Assembly: GCF_026241165.1 (NCBI RefSeq)
Contig: NZ_JAPFQN010000006.1
Span: 248,001 to 312,000 of the forward strand
DNA: 64,000 bases
DNA from: Mangrovivirga halotolerans
Lineage (GTDB): Bacteria > Bacteroidota > Bacteroidia > Cytophagales > Cyclobacteriaceae
Direction: 5' to 3'
Shown here: positions 1 to 9,049 of the stretch, piece after piece
Layout: every line of letters starts with the position of its first letter
How positions within the stretch are numbered: the stretch's first letter is position 1
Made by a program: the position numbers and the translations under genes
The notes under the pieces: generated by a model
What the model saw: only the letters and a program-made list of their open reading frames with translations
Told to the model about the DNA's origin: nothing
The model's database searches: none

Positions 1-1
1 T

Positions 2-589
2 AAAAACCTTGAATTTCTCGATTTTGGTAGCGGTTTTAAAGTTGGATACCGAGATGGTGATGTAACAACGGATGTTTTTCTTTTAGGGAAAAAACTTGGT
101 AGTGCAATCGATAAATTTGCTGAAGAATATGGAAGCAAGCCTGAAATATGGTTCGAACCTGGAAAATATCTTGTTAGTGAATCTGGTTTCCTGTTTGTGA
201 AAACTAATGTAATTAAAACAACCCCTGCTACAGCTTTTGTAGGAGTTGACAGTGGTATGAACCATTTATTAAGACCAATGATGTATGATGCTTATCACGA
301 TATCATAAATGTTTCTAATCCACATGGCACAAAACGGGTATATTCTGTAGTAGGATACATTTGTGAAACTGATACATTGGGTTGGGACAGGGCACTCAAC
401 GAAGTAAAAGAAGGTGATATCCTGGCAATAAAAAATGCCGGAGCTTACAGCTTTTCTATGTCTTCTAACTATAATTCTAGATTCAGACCTCCAGAAGTAA
501 TGGTTTACAATGGAAAAGCGAACTTAATAAGAAAGAGAGAAACATTTGATGACCTGATAAGAAACCAGGTAGAAATCAGTTTTGATTAA
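2..589 (+). CDS. lysA: Diaminopimelate decarboxylase, C-terminal part (5' end outside window)
   Basis: The frame is open from the left edge and ends at TAA 587-589, giving about 195 C-terminal residues. Visible are the PLP-phosphate-binding glycine segment (DFGSGF near the edge), the EPGKYLV block, and the substrate-binding block CETDTLGWD, where Cys-Glu of the usual CESxD motif is kept. These are typical of fold-type III meso-diaminopimelate decarboxylases, which make lysine from meso-DAP in the cytoplasm. The C-terminal YNSRFRPPEVMV segment also fits the family. The catalytic lysine lies upstream and cannot be checked. The stop overlaps the end of a convergent small gene by 4 bases, with no obvious terminator between them. 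An arginine/ornithine decarboxylase relative is less likely given the CETD block. Confidence 0.88.
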   Translation, partial: KNLEFLDFGSGFKVGYRDGDVTTDVFLLGKKLGSAIDKFAEEYGSKPEIWFEPGKYLVSESGFLFVKTNVIKTTPATAFVGVDSGMNHLLRPMMYDAYHDIINVSNPHGTKRVYSVVGYICETDTLGWDRALNEVKEGDILAIKNAGAYSFSMSSNYNSRFRPPEVMVYNGKANLIRKRETFDDLIRNQVEISFD

Positions 590-936
590 AATGAGAAATC
601 AAAATCAAAGCTTATATCAAAATACTCTGATAATTTAAGTTTTGAAAGGAGGTTTAAAAAGAAATTATAAGAAAGTGGAGATACTTCTTCTTCACTTTTT
701 TCTTTTAACTTCTTTTTTGCTTTAATAGCTTCTTGTTTATCTGACACTTTCGTTGAACTACTTTCTTTAGTGTCCTCCATTTGCTGATATAGGCTATCAG
801 AATTCAAATCGAAAGATTCAAAAGTGGTGTTTGAAAGTTCTTTAGCAAACAATTGATTATTATTAATTCTTGACCCTGCAAGAATCAAAAACAATGCAAA
901 TACAACTAATAATTTTGGCTTTATAGATTTGTGCAT
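586..936 (-). CDS. Small secreted protein of unknown function (116 aa)
   Basis: I do not recognise the family. The better start is the ATG at 936, not one 15 codons upstream, because it gives a normal signal peptide: a basic stretch (HKSIKPK) followed by a hydrophobic core (LLVVFALFLILAG). The mature part is polar, with a Lys/Glu-rich stretch (about residues 60-85, KKKLKEKSEE) followed by an aromatic tail ending in alternating Phe/Asp. It is convergent with lysA (4-base overlap) and divergent from murF-alr. Export or periplasmic location is inferred from the signal peptide only. It may be lineage-specific. Confidence 0.5.
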   Translation of the reverse strand: MHKSIKPKLLVVFALFLILAGSRINNNQLFAKELSNTTFESFDLNSDSLYQQMEDTKESSSTKVSDKQEAIKAKKKLKEKSEEEVSPLSYNFFLNLLSKLKLSEYFDISFDFDFSF

Positions 937-1017
937 GCTTAAAATTAATAAACATTGTGCAATTTTAAAGTGAAATAACAAAATTTTACTCTCGATTAAT
1001 CTAAAATTTCCGATTAA

Positions 1018-3513
1018 ATGACAGACGTCAATAGCAACGAGACTAACATTCCTTTTTCTGACTTGAAAAAAGTTATAGATGGAGAAATCCTCAATTTGGA
1101 CTTTGAAAACAGAAACATAAAATATTTAATCACTGATAGTCGAAGGCCAATTATAAATCCGGAATCTGTATTTTTTGCAATTAAAGGCAACAATCATGAT
1201 GGCCACAACTATATACCCTCAATGATTGAAAGCGGGATCAAACAATTTATTATTGAAGACCAAACTGCTTTTAAACATTTTAAGGATACTGATTGTAATG
1301 TTTGTCTTGTAAAAAGCTCCGTAAAAGCATTACAGGATCTGGCCTCATATAAAAGGTCATTAACTACATCACCAGTTATAGCTATAACAGGCAGTAATGG
1401 CAAAACTATTATAAAAGAATGGGTTTCTCAGTTACTTTATGATTCAGAAAAGGTAATTCAAAGCCCAATGAGTTACAATTCTCAGATTGGCGTGCCTGTA
1501 TCAGTATGGGGAATAGAATCATTTCATACGGTTGGTGTTTTTGAAGCCGGAATTAGTCACCCCGGAGAAATGAAAAAACTGCAGGAAGTAATTAAACCAA
1601 CTCACGGTATTTTTGCAAACATCGGATCTGCCCACGAAAGCAATTTTGAATCTATAGAACAAAAGGCTAATGAGAAGGCTATATTATTTCAAACCTGTGA
1701 ACGAATTACCTACTGTAAAGATCATGAAATAATTCATAATGCATTAACAATATATGAAAAATCAAGATTAAATGGTTGGTCTGCAAATGATGAAAGTGCT
1801 GATTATTTCGTGAGCTACGAAACCACTGAGGATAATTTCACAAACATTATTATTTATCGGGCTAATAAGAAATCAACTTTCACTGTTAAATTCAATGACC
1901 CGGTAAGTTTAGAAAACATAACTCATTGTCTGGTATGCCTTATCGATATGGGTTATAAAAAAGATTACTTAAAAAATCAGTTGCCAAGAATAAAGGAAGT
2001 AGATATGCGTCTTACAATTAAAAGAGGCATTAATCAATCTTTTGTCATTGATGACACATACAACAATGATATGGCCGGACTGGAAGCAGCCCTTTCACGG
2101 GTAACCCAGTTTCCAAATATCGCCAAAAGAATAGTCGTTCTTTCTGATATCCAACAAAGTGCAGCAACTAAAGAAGAGCTTTACGGGCAGGTAAGCAGAC
2201 TGCTAGAATCTTTTAAAATTGATCAGGTTATAGCTATTGGAAATGAAATTACTCAGTATTTGAAATATAACTTTGGAGATAAAATTTCTTTTCAAAATAC
2301 TGAAGAGGCTTTAAATAACTTTGGCTGGGATGAAATAGAAGACTCACTAATTATTGTAAAAGGAGGGCGTGTATTTCAACTCGAGAAAATTGTCCGCCGT
2401 TTAGAGAAAAAAATCCATGGAACTACTCTGGAAATAAACCTCTCAGCTCTAACTAACAATCTTAATTTTTACAGGAGCAAAATCAAACCGGGAGTAAAAC
2501 TTATGGTAATGGTAAAAGCTCTTGCTTATGGTAGTGGTGCTGTAGAAATAGGTAAAATTCTTCAATTTCACAGAGTTGATTATTTGGCGGTAGCCTATCC
2601 TGATGAAGGAGTTAATTTGAGAAGAAATGGGATTTATATACCCATCATGGTAATGAACCCTTCACCTGAAAGTTTTGATATGCTTCACCGCTACGATCTT
2701 GAACCTGAAGTCTATAGTCTTTCTTTCCTTAAAAAGCTAGATTCTTATACGAGAGAAGAAAAAAAATCATTTAAAGTGCATGTCAAGCTTGACACTGGAA
2801 TGCACCGTCTTGGCTTCAATATTGAAGAACTAAAAAAAGTAATAGAGATCATATCTGCTAACAAATACATTCGAGTAACTGCCGCATTCAGTCACCTTGC
2901 AGGTGCTGACAGTTCTTCACATAATGAATTTAGTCATCAACAAAATGATGAATTCAAAAAAATGTCTGAAGTATTGATAGACGGGCTTGGTCATAATGTC
3001 ATCAGACACCTATGTAATTCTGCAGGCATAATCAGGTTCCCGGAATTTCAGTATGACATGGTGAGGCTGGGTATAGGCTTATACGGAGTTGAAGTGACTG
3101 AAATGGAACAAAAAAACTTACTCCCCATTAGTAAGCTGAAAACTATAGTATCACAGGTTAAAGCAATAAAAAAAGGACAGACAGTTGGTTATGGCAGGGC
3201 TGGAGTAGCAGCGAAAGACATGAAAATAGCCACTATAGCAATTGGTTATGCCGATGGCTTCAGCAGAATATTTTCTCAGGGAAATGCTTCTGTTTACATC
3301 AAAGGGGTTAAAGTTCCTGTTTTCGGCAATGTCTGTATGGATATGACTATGGTTGATGTCACTGCCATTGATGATATAAATGAAGGTGATGAAGTGGTGA
3401 TTTTTGAAACAACAGAACAGCTTTTAGAATTAGCTGAATCAGGAAAAACAATTCCATATGAAATTTTAACCAATGTTAGTGAGCGAGTTAAGCGTGTGTT
3501 CCAATCGATCTGA
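1018..3513 (+). CDS. murF-alr: Bifunctional UDP-MurNAc-tripeptide:D-Ala-D-Ala ligase / alanine racemase
   Basis: An 831-residue fusion. The N-terminal half (about 1-455) is MurF, which adds D-Ala-D-Ala to UDP-MurNAc-tripeptide in the cytoplasm; the Mur-ligase P-loop TGSNGKT is at residues 124-130. The C-terminal half (about 465-831) is alanine racemase: the PLP lysine is K500 in MVKALAYG, and the second catalytic tyrosine is probably Y725 in GYGR. The fusion supplies D-alanine next to its use and is a known Bacteroidota arrangement. MurF usually runs about 450 residues and Alr about 370, so both look complete. It follows lysA, whose substrate meso-DAP is another peptidoglycan precursor. The start ATG follows an A/T-rich leader with no strong Shine-Dalgarno, as is usual in this phylum. 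Confidence 0.95.
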   Translation: MTDVNSNETNIPFSDLKKVIDGEILNLDFENRNIKYLITDSRRPIINPESVFFAIKGNNHDGHNYIPSMIESGIKQFIIEDQTAFKHFKDTDCNVCLVKSSVKALQDLASYKRSLTTSPVIAITGSNGKTIIKEWVSQLLYDSEKVIQSPMSYNSQIGVPVSVWGIESFHTVGVFEAGISHPGEMKKLQEVIKPTHGIFANIGSAHESNFESIEQKANEKAILFQTCERITYCKDHEIIHNALTIYEKSRLNGWSANDESADYFVSYETTEDNFTNIIIYRANKKSTFTVKFNDPVSLENITHCLVCLIDMGYKKDYLKNQLPRIKEVDMRLTIKRGINQSFVIDDTYNNDMAGLEAALSRVTQFPNIAKRIVVLSDIQQSAATKEELYGQVSRLLESFKIDQVIAIGNEITQYLKYNFGDKISFQNTEEALNNFGWDEIEDSLIIVKGGRVFQLEKIVRRLEKKIHGTTLEINLSALTNNLNFYRSKIKPGVKLMVMVKALAYGSGAVEIGKILQFHRVDYLAVAYPDEGVNLRRNGIYIPIMVMNPSPESFDMLHRYDLEPEVYSLSFLKKLDSYTREEKKSFKVHVKLDTGMHRLGFNIEELKKVIEIISANKYIRVTAAFSHLAGADSSSHNEFSHQQNDEFKKMSEVLIDGLGHNVIRHLCNSAGIIRFPEFQYDMVRLGIGLYGVEVTEMEQKNLLPISKLKTIVSQVKAIKKGQTVGYGRAGVAAKDMKIATIAIGYADGFSRIFSQGNASVYIKGVKVPVFGNVCMDMTMVDVTAIDDINEGDEVVIFETTEQLLELAESGKTIPYEILTNVSERVKRVFQSI

Positions 3514-3666
3514 TTAGCCACCGCATCCCATTAATTTTCGAAGGTCAAAATCATCGGGAAGATTATCAATGCCCTTAGGCTCTTTCTCCTTATTTTTCTT
3601 TTTGGCGGAAACTTCCTCTTTTAACTTATTTTGAGCCTTTTTGGATTTCTTTTTGCTATCTTTCAT
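3514..3666 (-). CDS. Small Lys-rich protein ending in Gly-Cys-Gly-Gly (50 aa)
   Basis: Reading the minus strand from ATG at 3666 gives 50 codons to TAA at 3514. The N-terminal 30 residues are strongly basic (MKDSKKKSKKAQ...), followed by a conserved-looking tail IDNLPDDFDLRKLMGCGG. It exactly fills the gap between the murF-alr stop (3513) and the next plus-strand gene, and the composition change from a Lys/Glu helix-like region to a Leu/Asp/Gly tail looks like a real protein rather than noise. I recall similar short Bacteroidota proteins ending in a GC(G) tail, but cannot name a family or function. A single cysteine near the C terminus could bind metal or be modified; this is inference. Confidence 0.6.
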   Translation of the reverse strand: MKDSKKKSKKAQNKLKEEVSAKKKNKEKEPKGIDNLPDDFDLRKLMGCGG

Positions 3667-3700
3667 GATTTATCTAACGAAATAAATAAAGATTCGATTA

Positions 3701-5491
3701 ATGAAATTTGATAATAGTCTTGGGTATTTCAAAAATCAAATTGAAATATCAGAAAATAAACTTCAGGAATTAAGAAAAAAGGATAAACGATTCGCTTTTC
3801 TCAGGCTCATATCATTTTTAGCAGTTGTTGTTCTTTCTGTTTACTTCATTTCTAATTCTGAAATGCTTCTTTTCTCTATAATGCTATTCATTTCATTGAT
3901 AGCATTTGGATATTTATTAAAGACTCATCAATTCGTAAGAAATACAATACATTCAACAACTTTATTAAAAGGGATCAATCAAACTGAAATATCCAGATTA
4001 AAAAGAAACCTTTCTGACATTCCGGGAGGCGAGCATTTTTTTGACCCTAAACACCCTTATCATCAGGATCTGGATATTTTTGGAAAAAACAGCCTTTATT
4101 CCTTAATCAACAGAACTACCTCAAAGGAAGGAGCAGAATTGCTGGCGAATCGATTATCTAATGGAATTGCTGACAACAATAAAATAGTAGATATACAGAA
4201 AGCAATTAAAGAATTATCTCCTAGAGTCGATTGGAGACAAAAGCTTGAAGTTCTGGGGTTGTCAATACAAGAAAACCAAATTCCGGATAGCGAAACACTT
4301 AAAACAGAAAAAATATCCACTTTCAGAGTGATCACTCAGATCATTTTAAACCTATTATTGGTTGCCAATATAATTTTAGTTTCTCTGGATATCGTCGATG
4401 TCAGGCTACTAATAATTAACATTATAGCCAATATAATTGCCACTTATACTTTTATATCAAAAACAGTAAAACCTGCTAATGAAGCAATAATTTTTTCAAC
4501 AAAGCTGAATAGATATAAAAATATCTTCAAGCATATTGAATCTGAAAATTTTGAATCTGAATTAAATACCAAATTAAAAACACGGTTATATTCTGAAAAC
4601 ATATCTGCAGGCAAAAGCCTTGAGCAATTAAGCTCTATTGGATACTGGCTGGAAAACCATGGCAACCAGCTCTATCAGATTGTTAATGCTCTTTTTAACA
4701 TTGATCTTTTCATATTTATCCGATTACATCGCTGGTTTAAAAATTTCAGGACTCACATACCTGAATGGTTTGAGGTAATGACTGAATTTGAAGTACTTAA
4801 TAGCTTTGCAGGATTTTATTATGAAAGTGAAGGCTCTTATAATTTTGCCAAAATCACTGATGAAAAATACTGCCTTGATATAACCAGTACAGCCCATCCT
4901 CTTTTAAAACCTGGTGAAACAGTAAAAAATGATTTTACTATGGAGGGAAAAGGAGCTATTGGATTAATTACTGGTAGCAATATGTCAGGGAAAAGTACCT
5001 TTTTAAGAACTTTAGGCATCAATATGGTTTTAGCTTATTGCGGTGCACCCGTAATTGCCGAGAAATTGGTGGTTTCAAGAATGCAGATTTTCACATCCAT
5101 GAGGACACAGGATTCGTTAACAGAACATATTTCTGCTTTTTATGCTGAACTATTGCGGATCAAGGCTTTATTAGATGAAATCGAAAAAGGCAAGCCTGTA
5201 TTTTATTTATTAGATGAGATACTTAAAGGAACAAACTCAGATGACCGGGTGTCAGGATCGCTGGCCTTGATAAAGCAATTAATAAAGCTAAATGCCATGG
5301 GATTGATCGCAACACATGATCTTCAATTAAGTGCATTGGAAAAATCCTTGCCTGAAATGGGGAATTATCATTTCAGTAGTGAAGTAAACGGAAAGAGTAT
5401 TAATTTTGACTATAAATTAAAGGAGGGTCCGTGTGAAAGCTTTAATGCTAAGGCATTGATGAAGAATATGGGCATTCAACTCGAAGATTGA
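3701..5491 (+). CDS. Membrane-anchored MutS-family ATPase (596 aa)
   Basis: The C-terminal third is a MutS domain V ATPase: Walker A GSNMSGKST at about 425-433, Walker B YLLDE at 502-506, followed by the MutS signature region KGTNSDDR and the ATHD switch segment. The N-terminal mismatch-recognition domain I of true MutS is absent. In its place are two hydrophobic hairpins, at about residues 30-68 and 205-250, long enough to span the membrane. This matches the short MutS-like proteins common in Bacteroidota, usually annotated as DNA mismatch repair protein MutS but lacking evidence for mismatch repair. The role is unknown. It sits between murF-alr and purK and probably starts its own unit. Confidence 0.85.
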   Translation: MKFDNSLGYFKNQIEISENKLQELRKKDKRFAFLRLISFLAVVVLSVYFISNSEMLLFSIMLFISLIAFGYLLKTHQFVRNTIHSTTLLKGINQTEISRLKRNLSDIPGGEHFFDPKHPYHQDLDIFGKNSLYSLINRTTSKEGAELLANRLSNGIADNNKIVDIQKAIKELSPRVDWRQKLEVLGLSIQENQIPDSETLKTEKISTFRVITQIILNLLLVANIILVSLDIVDVRLLIINIIANIIATYTFISKTVKPANEAIIFSTKLNRYKNIFKHIESENFESELNTKLKTRLYSENISAGKSLEQLSSIGYWLENHGNQLYQIVNALFNIDLFIFIRLHRWFKNFRTHIPEWFEVMTEFEVLNSFAGFYYESEGSYNFAKITDEKYCLDITSTAHPLLKPGETVKNDFTMEGKGAIGLITGSNMSGKSTFLRTLGINMVLAYCGAPVIAEKLVVSRMQIFTSMRTQDSLTEHISAFYAELLRIKALLDEIEKGKPVFYLLDEILKGTNSDDRVSGSLALIKQLIKLNAMGLIATHDLQLSALEKSLPEMGNYHFSSEVNGKSINFDYKLKEGPCESFNAKALMKNMGIQLED

Positions 5492-5522
5492 GCAATTTTA
5501 GTTATATTAAAAATTTAAAGTA

Positions 5523-6665
5523 GTGGAAAAGTTTTACCAACAATTTAAACTTGGAGTATTAGGCGGAGGACAGCTGGGAAGAATGCTGATCCAGTCAGCA
5601 ATTGATTTTAATATCGATGTCCATATCATCGATCCATCACCAAACGCCCCTTGTTCCAATATTGCCACCTCATTTACAACAGGCGACTTACAAGATTTTG
5701 ATGCCGTTTACAATTTTGGTAAAGATTGTGATGTGGTTACTATTGAAATTGAAAAGGTAAATACTGAAGCACTAAAGAAATTAAGGGAGGAAGGCGTGCA
5801 GGTTTTCCCTGAACCTGAGGCTATCGAAATGATACAGGATAAGCGAGTTCAAAAAACTTTCTACAAAGAAAATAACATTCCCACTTCTCCTTTCATTCTT
5901 GTAAATAATAAAGATGAAATTAAAAACCATAAGGATTTTCTTCCTGCGGTGAATAAACTTGGAAAAGATGGTTATGATGGGAGAGGTGTTCAGGTAATCA
6001 AATCAGAATCTGACATTGAAAAAGGTTTTGACAGGCCAGGGCTATTAGAGAAGTTTGTGGACTTTGAAAAAGAACTTGCTGTGATTGTGGCCAAAAACAC
6101 AAAAGGAGAAATCAAAGCTTTCCCACCTGTTGAACTTGTTTTTCATCCTGAGGCAAACCTTGTAGAGTATTTGTTTTCACCGGCTGATATATCATCAGAG
6201 ATTTCTGAAAAAGCAGAAACCCTGGCAAAGAAAGTTATTGAAAAGGTAGATATGACAGGCTTATTGGCCGTAGAAATGTTCCTGACCAGGGATGGAGAAG
6301 TTTTAGTAAATGAAATAGCTCCAAGACCTCACAATAGTGGACATCAGACCATTGAGGGAAATACAGTCAGTCAGTATGAACAGCACCTGAGAGCTATCCT
6401 CGGAATGCCATTGGGTGATACAGATATTCGGATTCCTTCTGCTATGGTTAACCTGTTAGGTGAAGAAGGGCATACTGGTGAAGTTGATATTGAAGGATTG
6501 GATGAGGCACTTGCTACGAAAGGAGTACATTTTCATTTATATGGTAAGAAAGACACGAAACCATTTAGAAAAATGGGACATATTACCATCACAGATGAAG
6601 ATGTAAAAGCTCTAAAAGAAAAAGCACTTAAAATAAAATCATTAGTAAAAATTAAAAGCAAATGA
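5523..6665 (+). CDS. purK: 5-(carboxyamino)imidazole ribonucleotide synthase
   Basis: An ATP-grasp enzyme that carboxylates aminoimidazole ribonucleotide with bicarbonate and ATP to N5-CAIR, in de novo purine synthesis. The N-terminal pre-ATP-grasp motif [12 protein letters not shown] is at residues 11-22. The central ATP-grasp region has [14 protein letters not shown], and the metal-binding part has [24 protein letters not shown]. The 380 residues are normal for the family. Translation starts with GTG at 5523; no in-frame ATG gives the complete N terminus. It overlaps purE by four bases (ATGA), so the two subunit genes are translationally coupled. Confidence 0.97.
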   Translation: MEKFYQQFKLGVLGGGQLGRMLIQSAIDFNIDVHIIDPSPNAPCSNIATSFTTGDLQDFDAVYNFGKDCDVVTIEIEKVNTEALKKLREEGVQVFPEPEAIEMIQDKRVQKTFYKENNIPTSPFILVNNKDEIKNHKDFLPAVNKLGKDGYDGRGVQVIKSESDIEKGFDRPGLLEKFVDFEKELAVIVAKNTKGEIKAFPPVELVFHPEANLVEYLFSPADISSEISEKAETLAKKVIEKVDMTGLLAVEMFLTRDGEVLVNEIAPRPHNSGHQTIEGNTVSQYEQHLRAILGMPLGDTDIRIPSAMVNLLGEEGHTGEVDIEGLDEALATKGVHFHLYGKKDTKPFRKMGHITITDEDVKALKEKALKIKSLVKIKSK

Positions 6666-7165
6666 GTCAGGTAGGAATAATAATGGGCAGCAAATCGGAT
6701 CTTCCTGTTATGAAGGAAGCGGCTGAAATTTTAGAAGAGTTAGGAGTAAGTTTTGAGATTGATATAGTTTCAGCTCACAGAACTCCTGAAAAAATGGTGG
6801 ACTATGCCACTACTGCTCGAAAAAGAGGACTAAAAGCCATTATCGCCGGTGCAGGTGGTGCAGCTCATTTACCAGGTATGGTAGCTTCGATGACCTCATT
6901 ACCAGTTATCGGTGTTCCGGTAAAATCACGAAATTCCATAGATGGATGGGATTCGGTTTTATCAATTTTACAAATGCCCGGAGGTATTCCCGTAGCAACA
7001 GTGGCCCTCGACGGAGCTAAAAATGCCGGAATCCTTGCTGCTAGTATTGTTAGTACTTTTGATGAAAAAGTTGCCTCTAGCCTGGATAAATATAAAGCGA
7101 GTCTAAAAGAAAAAGTATTAAATACTGCTGATGAACTAAAACAATCAGGATATAAAAACATTTAA
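6662..7165 (+). CDS. purE: N5-carboxyaminoimidazole ribonucleotide mutase
   Basis: Class I PurE, moving the carboxylate of N5-CAIR to C4 to give CAIR. The N-terminal motif [12 protein letters not shown] (residues 6-17), the catalytic-histidine segment SAHRTPE, the [12 protein letters not shown] loop and the GVPV block are all present. The length of 167 residues is normal. Its ATG overlaps the purK stop by four bases. The next gene, an unrelated secreted protein, starts six bases after the stop, so it may share the transcript. Confidence 0.97.
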   Translation: MSQVGIIMGSKSDLPVMKEAAEILEELGVSFEIDIVSAHRTPEKMVDYATTARKRGLKAIIAGAGGAAHLPGMVASMTSLPVIGVPVKSRNSIDGWDSVLSILQMPGGIPVATVALDGAKNAGILAASIVSTFDEKVASSLDKYKASLKEKVLNTADELKQSGYKNI

Positions 7166-7171
7166 CTATTA

Positions 7172-9043
7172 ATGAATTCTGGCAAATTTATCTGGCTGAT
7201 TTTTATTTTGCCATTTTTAATTAATGGTCAGGATTACTATGAAGATCCCGGAGATAAATATCCAAAATATTGTGAAGAGTGTGTAATCACCCTCAATCAA
7301 TTACCTTCTACAGTTGAATATGGCCTTACTGGTCGGGGAGACAGTGTCTTTTTTGTCACGAATGAAAAAGAGTGGTTCTTTGAGCAGCTGATCACCTCTT
7401 CTAAAGATGGCCTTATTGTTGATGTAGTCGGTAAAGAACTTTACAAGTGCGGTGAGAAAGTGGGATATTCTCAGCGTAGCCTTCACCGGGGAATAATGCT
7501 CCCTCCAGTTTTTGAAGATGAACTTGAGGAAAGAATTGAAAAAAGAGATAATGGCTACTATTATATCTACCTGGGATCTACCAGTGATATAGAACTTCAG
7601 TCAGATAATCTTGAGTATAATCTCATTATTTTACAAAAGGGCTATCACTGTTTTTATAATACTTTTTATGACTTGCCCCCGCCTAATTGGAAGCTCCCTC
7701 TTTCATTTTTCAGGGTTCAGGACGATACAGTTTTCCTGACAGAAAAATATAAATGGACAGGCAAGGATACTGTCAGGTTTTCGGTCCCTTTTGAAAAGGC
7801 AGAAAGTAATATCAATAAACTTGCTTTAAACAAACTATTATTTAACCTTAACCTTTTTCAAAATAATATTGATAGTGTTGTTATATATGGTTTTGCATCA
7901 ATTGAAGGAAGTGAGCAACGAAACAAGATATTACAAATTAATAGGGCAAGATCTGTTGCCGGATATATTAGGGGCTATTCTGATAACAGATTTCCTCTGG
8001 AAATTTTAACAGAAGAAAACTGGGCTCAATTTTACAGGGATATAAGCAAAACTTCATGGGCTTACCTGGTTGGAAAACCTAAATCGACTATCCGGAACTA
8101 TGTCAATGCAAATAGCGGGACATTCGAACCTATATTAAAAAACCACAGAGCTACTGTAGTAGACTTATATCTAAGTCCGAGAGAAACCGAAATCAATAAT
8201 TATGATAAAATACCGGAAGATTTCTTCCAGTACCCTCCGACACCAGGTAAAACCGATGGGATCTTAGACTATATCAAAAGAAAGAATATCTCAGTTGAGA
8301 ACCTTCTTGGAAAAGTATTTGACGAAGCAAGAGAGCCTTATAAATGGCTTAATGAAATAGTATTAACCAAGCATTTCCGCAATGAAATACCCGTAAAAGA
8401 AGCCTGGTGGTATTTTGAAAGAGCAGGAAATTATGGTGAGCTTCCGAATTGGTTTAAATACAATAATCTGAATTTAACCTGTAAATTATTATTCCATGAA
8501 GATAGTTTTTCTACTATTGAAGAAAGAAAATATTTTAACAGGCTAGATCAAGTCCCGGATAGTCTTGTAGACCAGGCTTATTATAAGATCAGGCTGAACA
8601 AATTTTTACTCATGGCTGAGAGAGCCAAGCAGCAAAAAGATTATAAAGAACTGGATCTGATTCTTCAGGTTTTAGAAATGACCCTCAAAAAAACTGAGCT
8701 TACCCCTAAAGAAACTCAACAAACAGCTCGCTTTCTTGAATACTTTGGCTTTAGTGAAATGGCCATCGATGTCCTCTCAGAATATGCCTATCAGCAAGGC
8801 GTCAACCCTGGTGTAGTCAGTGATTATATAGCCTTTACCATTACAAGAGAGGCTTTTATGAGAAGTCCTGCTTACAGAGAATTATTAAAACGGTTTTCAC
8901 AAAGGGAAAAGTCGTTATTTTGCCAGTTATTTAATTCTTATAAAAACGGAGGGATAAGTTTTCAATTACTTGAAGACAGATATCTTAGAGATTTGTATTG
9001 TTCTAGTTGCGCTACTCCTGAAAAAGAAGGAGAAGGAAATTAA
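7172..9043 (+). CDS. Secreted protein with OmpA-like region (623 aa)
   Basis: The N terminus is a signal peptide (MNSGKFIWLIFILPFLINGQ, cleavage probably after about residue 20). Around residues 230-270 the sequence VVIYGFASIEGSEQRN followed by INRARSVAGYI resembles the OmpA C-terminal peptidoglycan-binding fold, where a GYAS.EG segment precedes an LS..RA helix. The rest (about 330-623) is helix-rich and resembles no domain I know, perhaps tetratricopeptide-like. A cell-envelope location is inferred. It begins six bases after purE, so it is probably cotranscribed with purK-purE although unrelated to purine synthesis. It converges on the TerC-family gene with a 6-base gap and no clear terminator. 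Confidence 0.65.
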   Translation: MNSGKFIWLIFILPFLINGQDYYEDPGDKYPKYCEECVITLNQLPSTVEYGLTGRGDSVFFVTNEKEWFFEQLITSSKDGLIVDVVGKELYKCGEKVGYSQRSLHRGIMLPPVFEDELEERIEKRDNGYYYIYLGSTSDIELQSDNLEYNLIILQKGYHCFYNTFYDLPPPNWKLPLSFFRVQDDTVFLTEKYKWTGKDTVRFSVPFEKAESNINKLALNKLLFNLNLFQNNIDSVVIYGFASIEGSEQRNKILQINRARSVAGYIRGYSDNRFPLEILTEENWAQFYRDISKTSWAYLVGKPKSTIRNYVNANSGTFEPILKNHRATVVDLYLSPRETEINNYDKIPEDFFQYPPTPGKTDGILDYIKRKNISVENLLGKVFDEAREPYKWLNEIVLTKHFRNEIPVKEAWWYFERAGNYGELPNWFKYNNLNLTCKLLFHEDSFSTIEERKYFNRLDQVPDSLVDQAYYKIRLNKFLLMAERAKQQKDYKELDLILQVLEMTLKKTELTPKETQQTARFLEYFGFSEMAIDVLSEYAYQQGVNPGVVSDYIAFTITREAFMRSPAYRELLKRFSQREKSLFCQLFNSYKNGGISFQLLEDRYLRDLYCSSCATPEKEGEGN

Positions 9044-9049
9044 CAGGCA

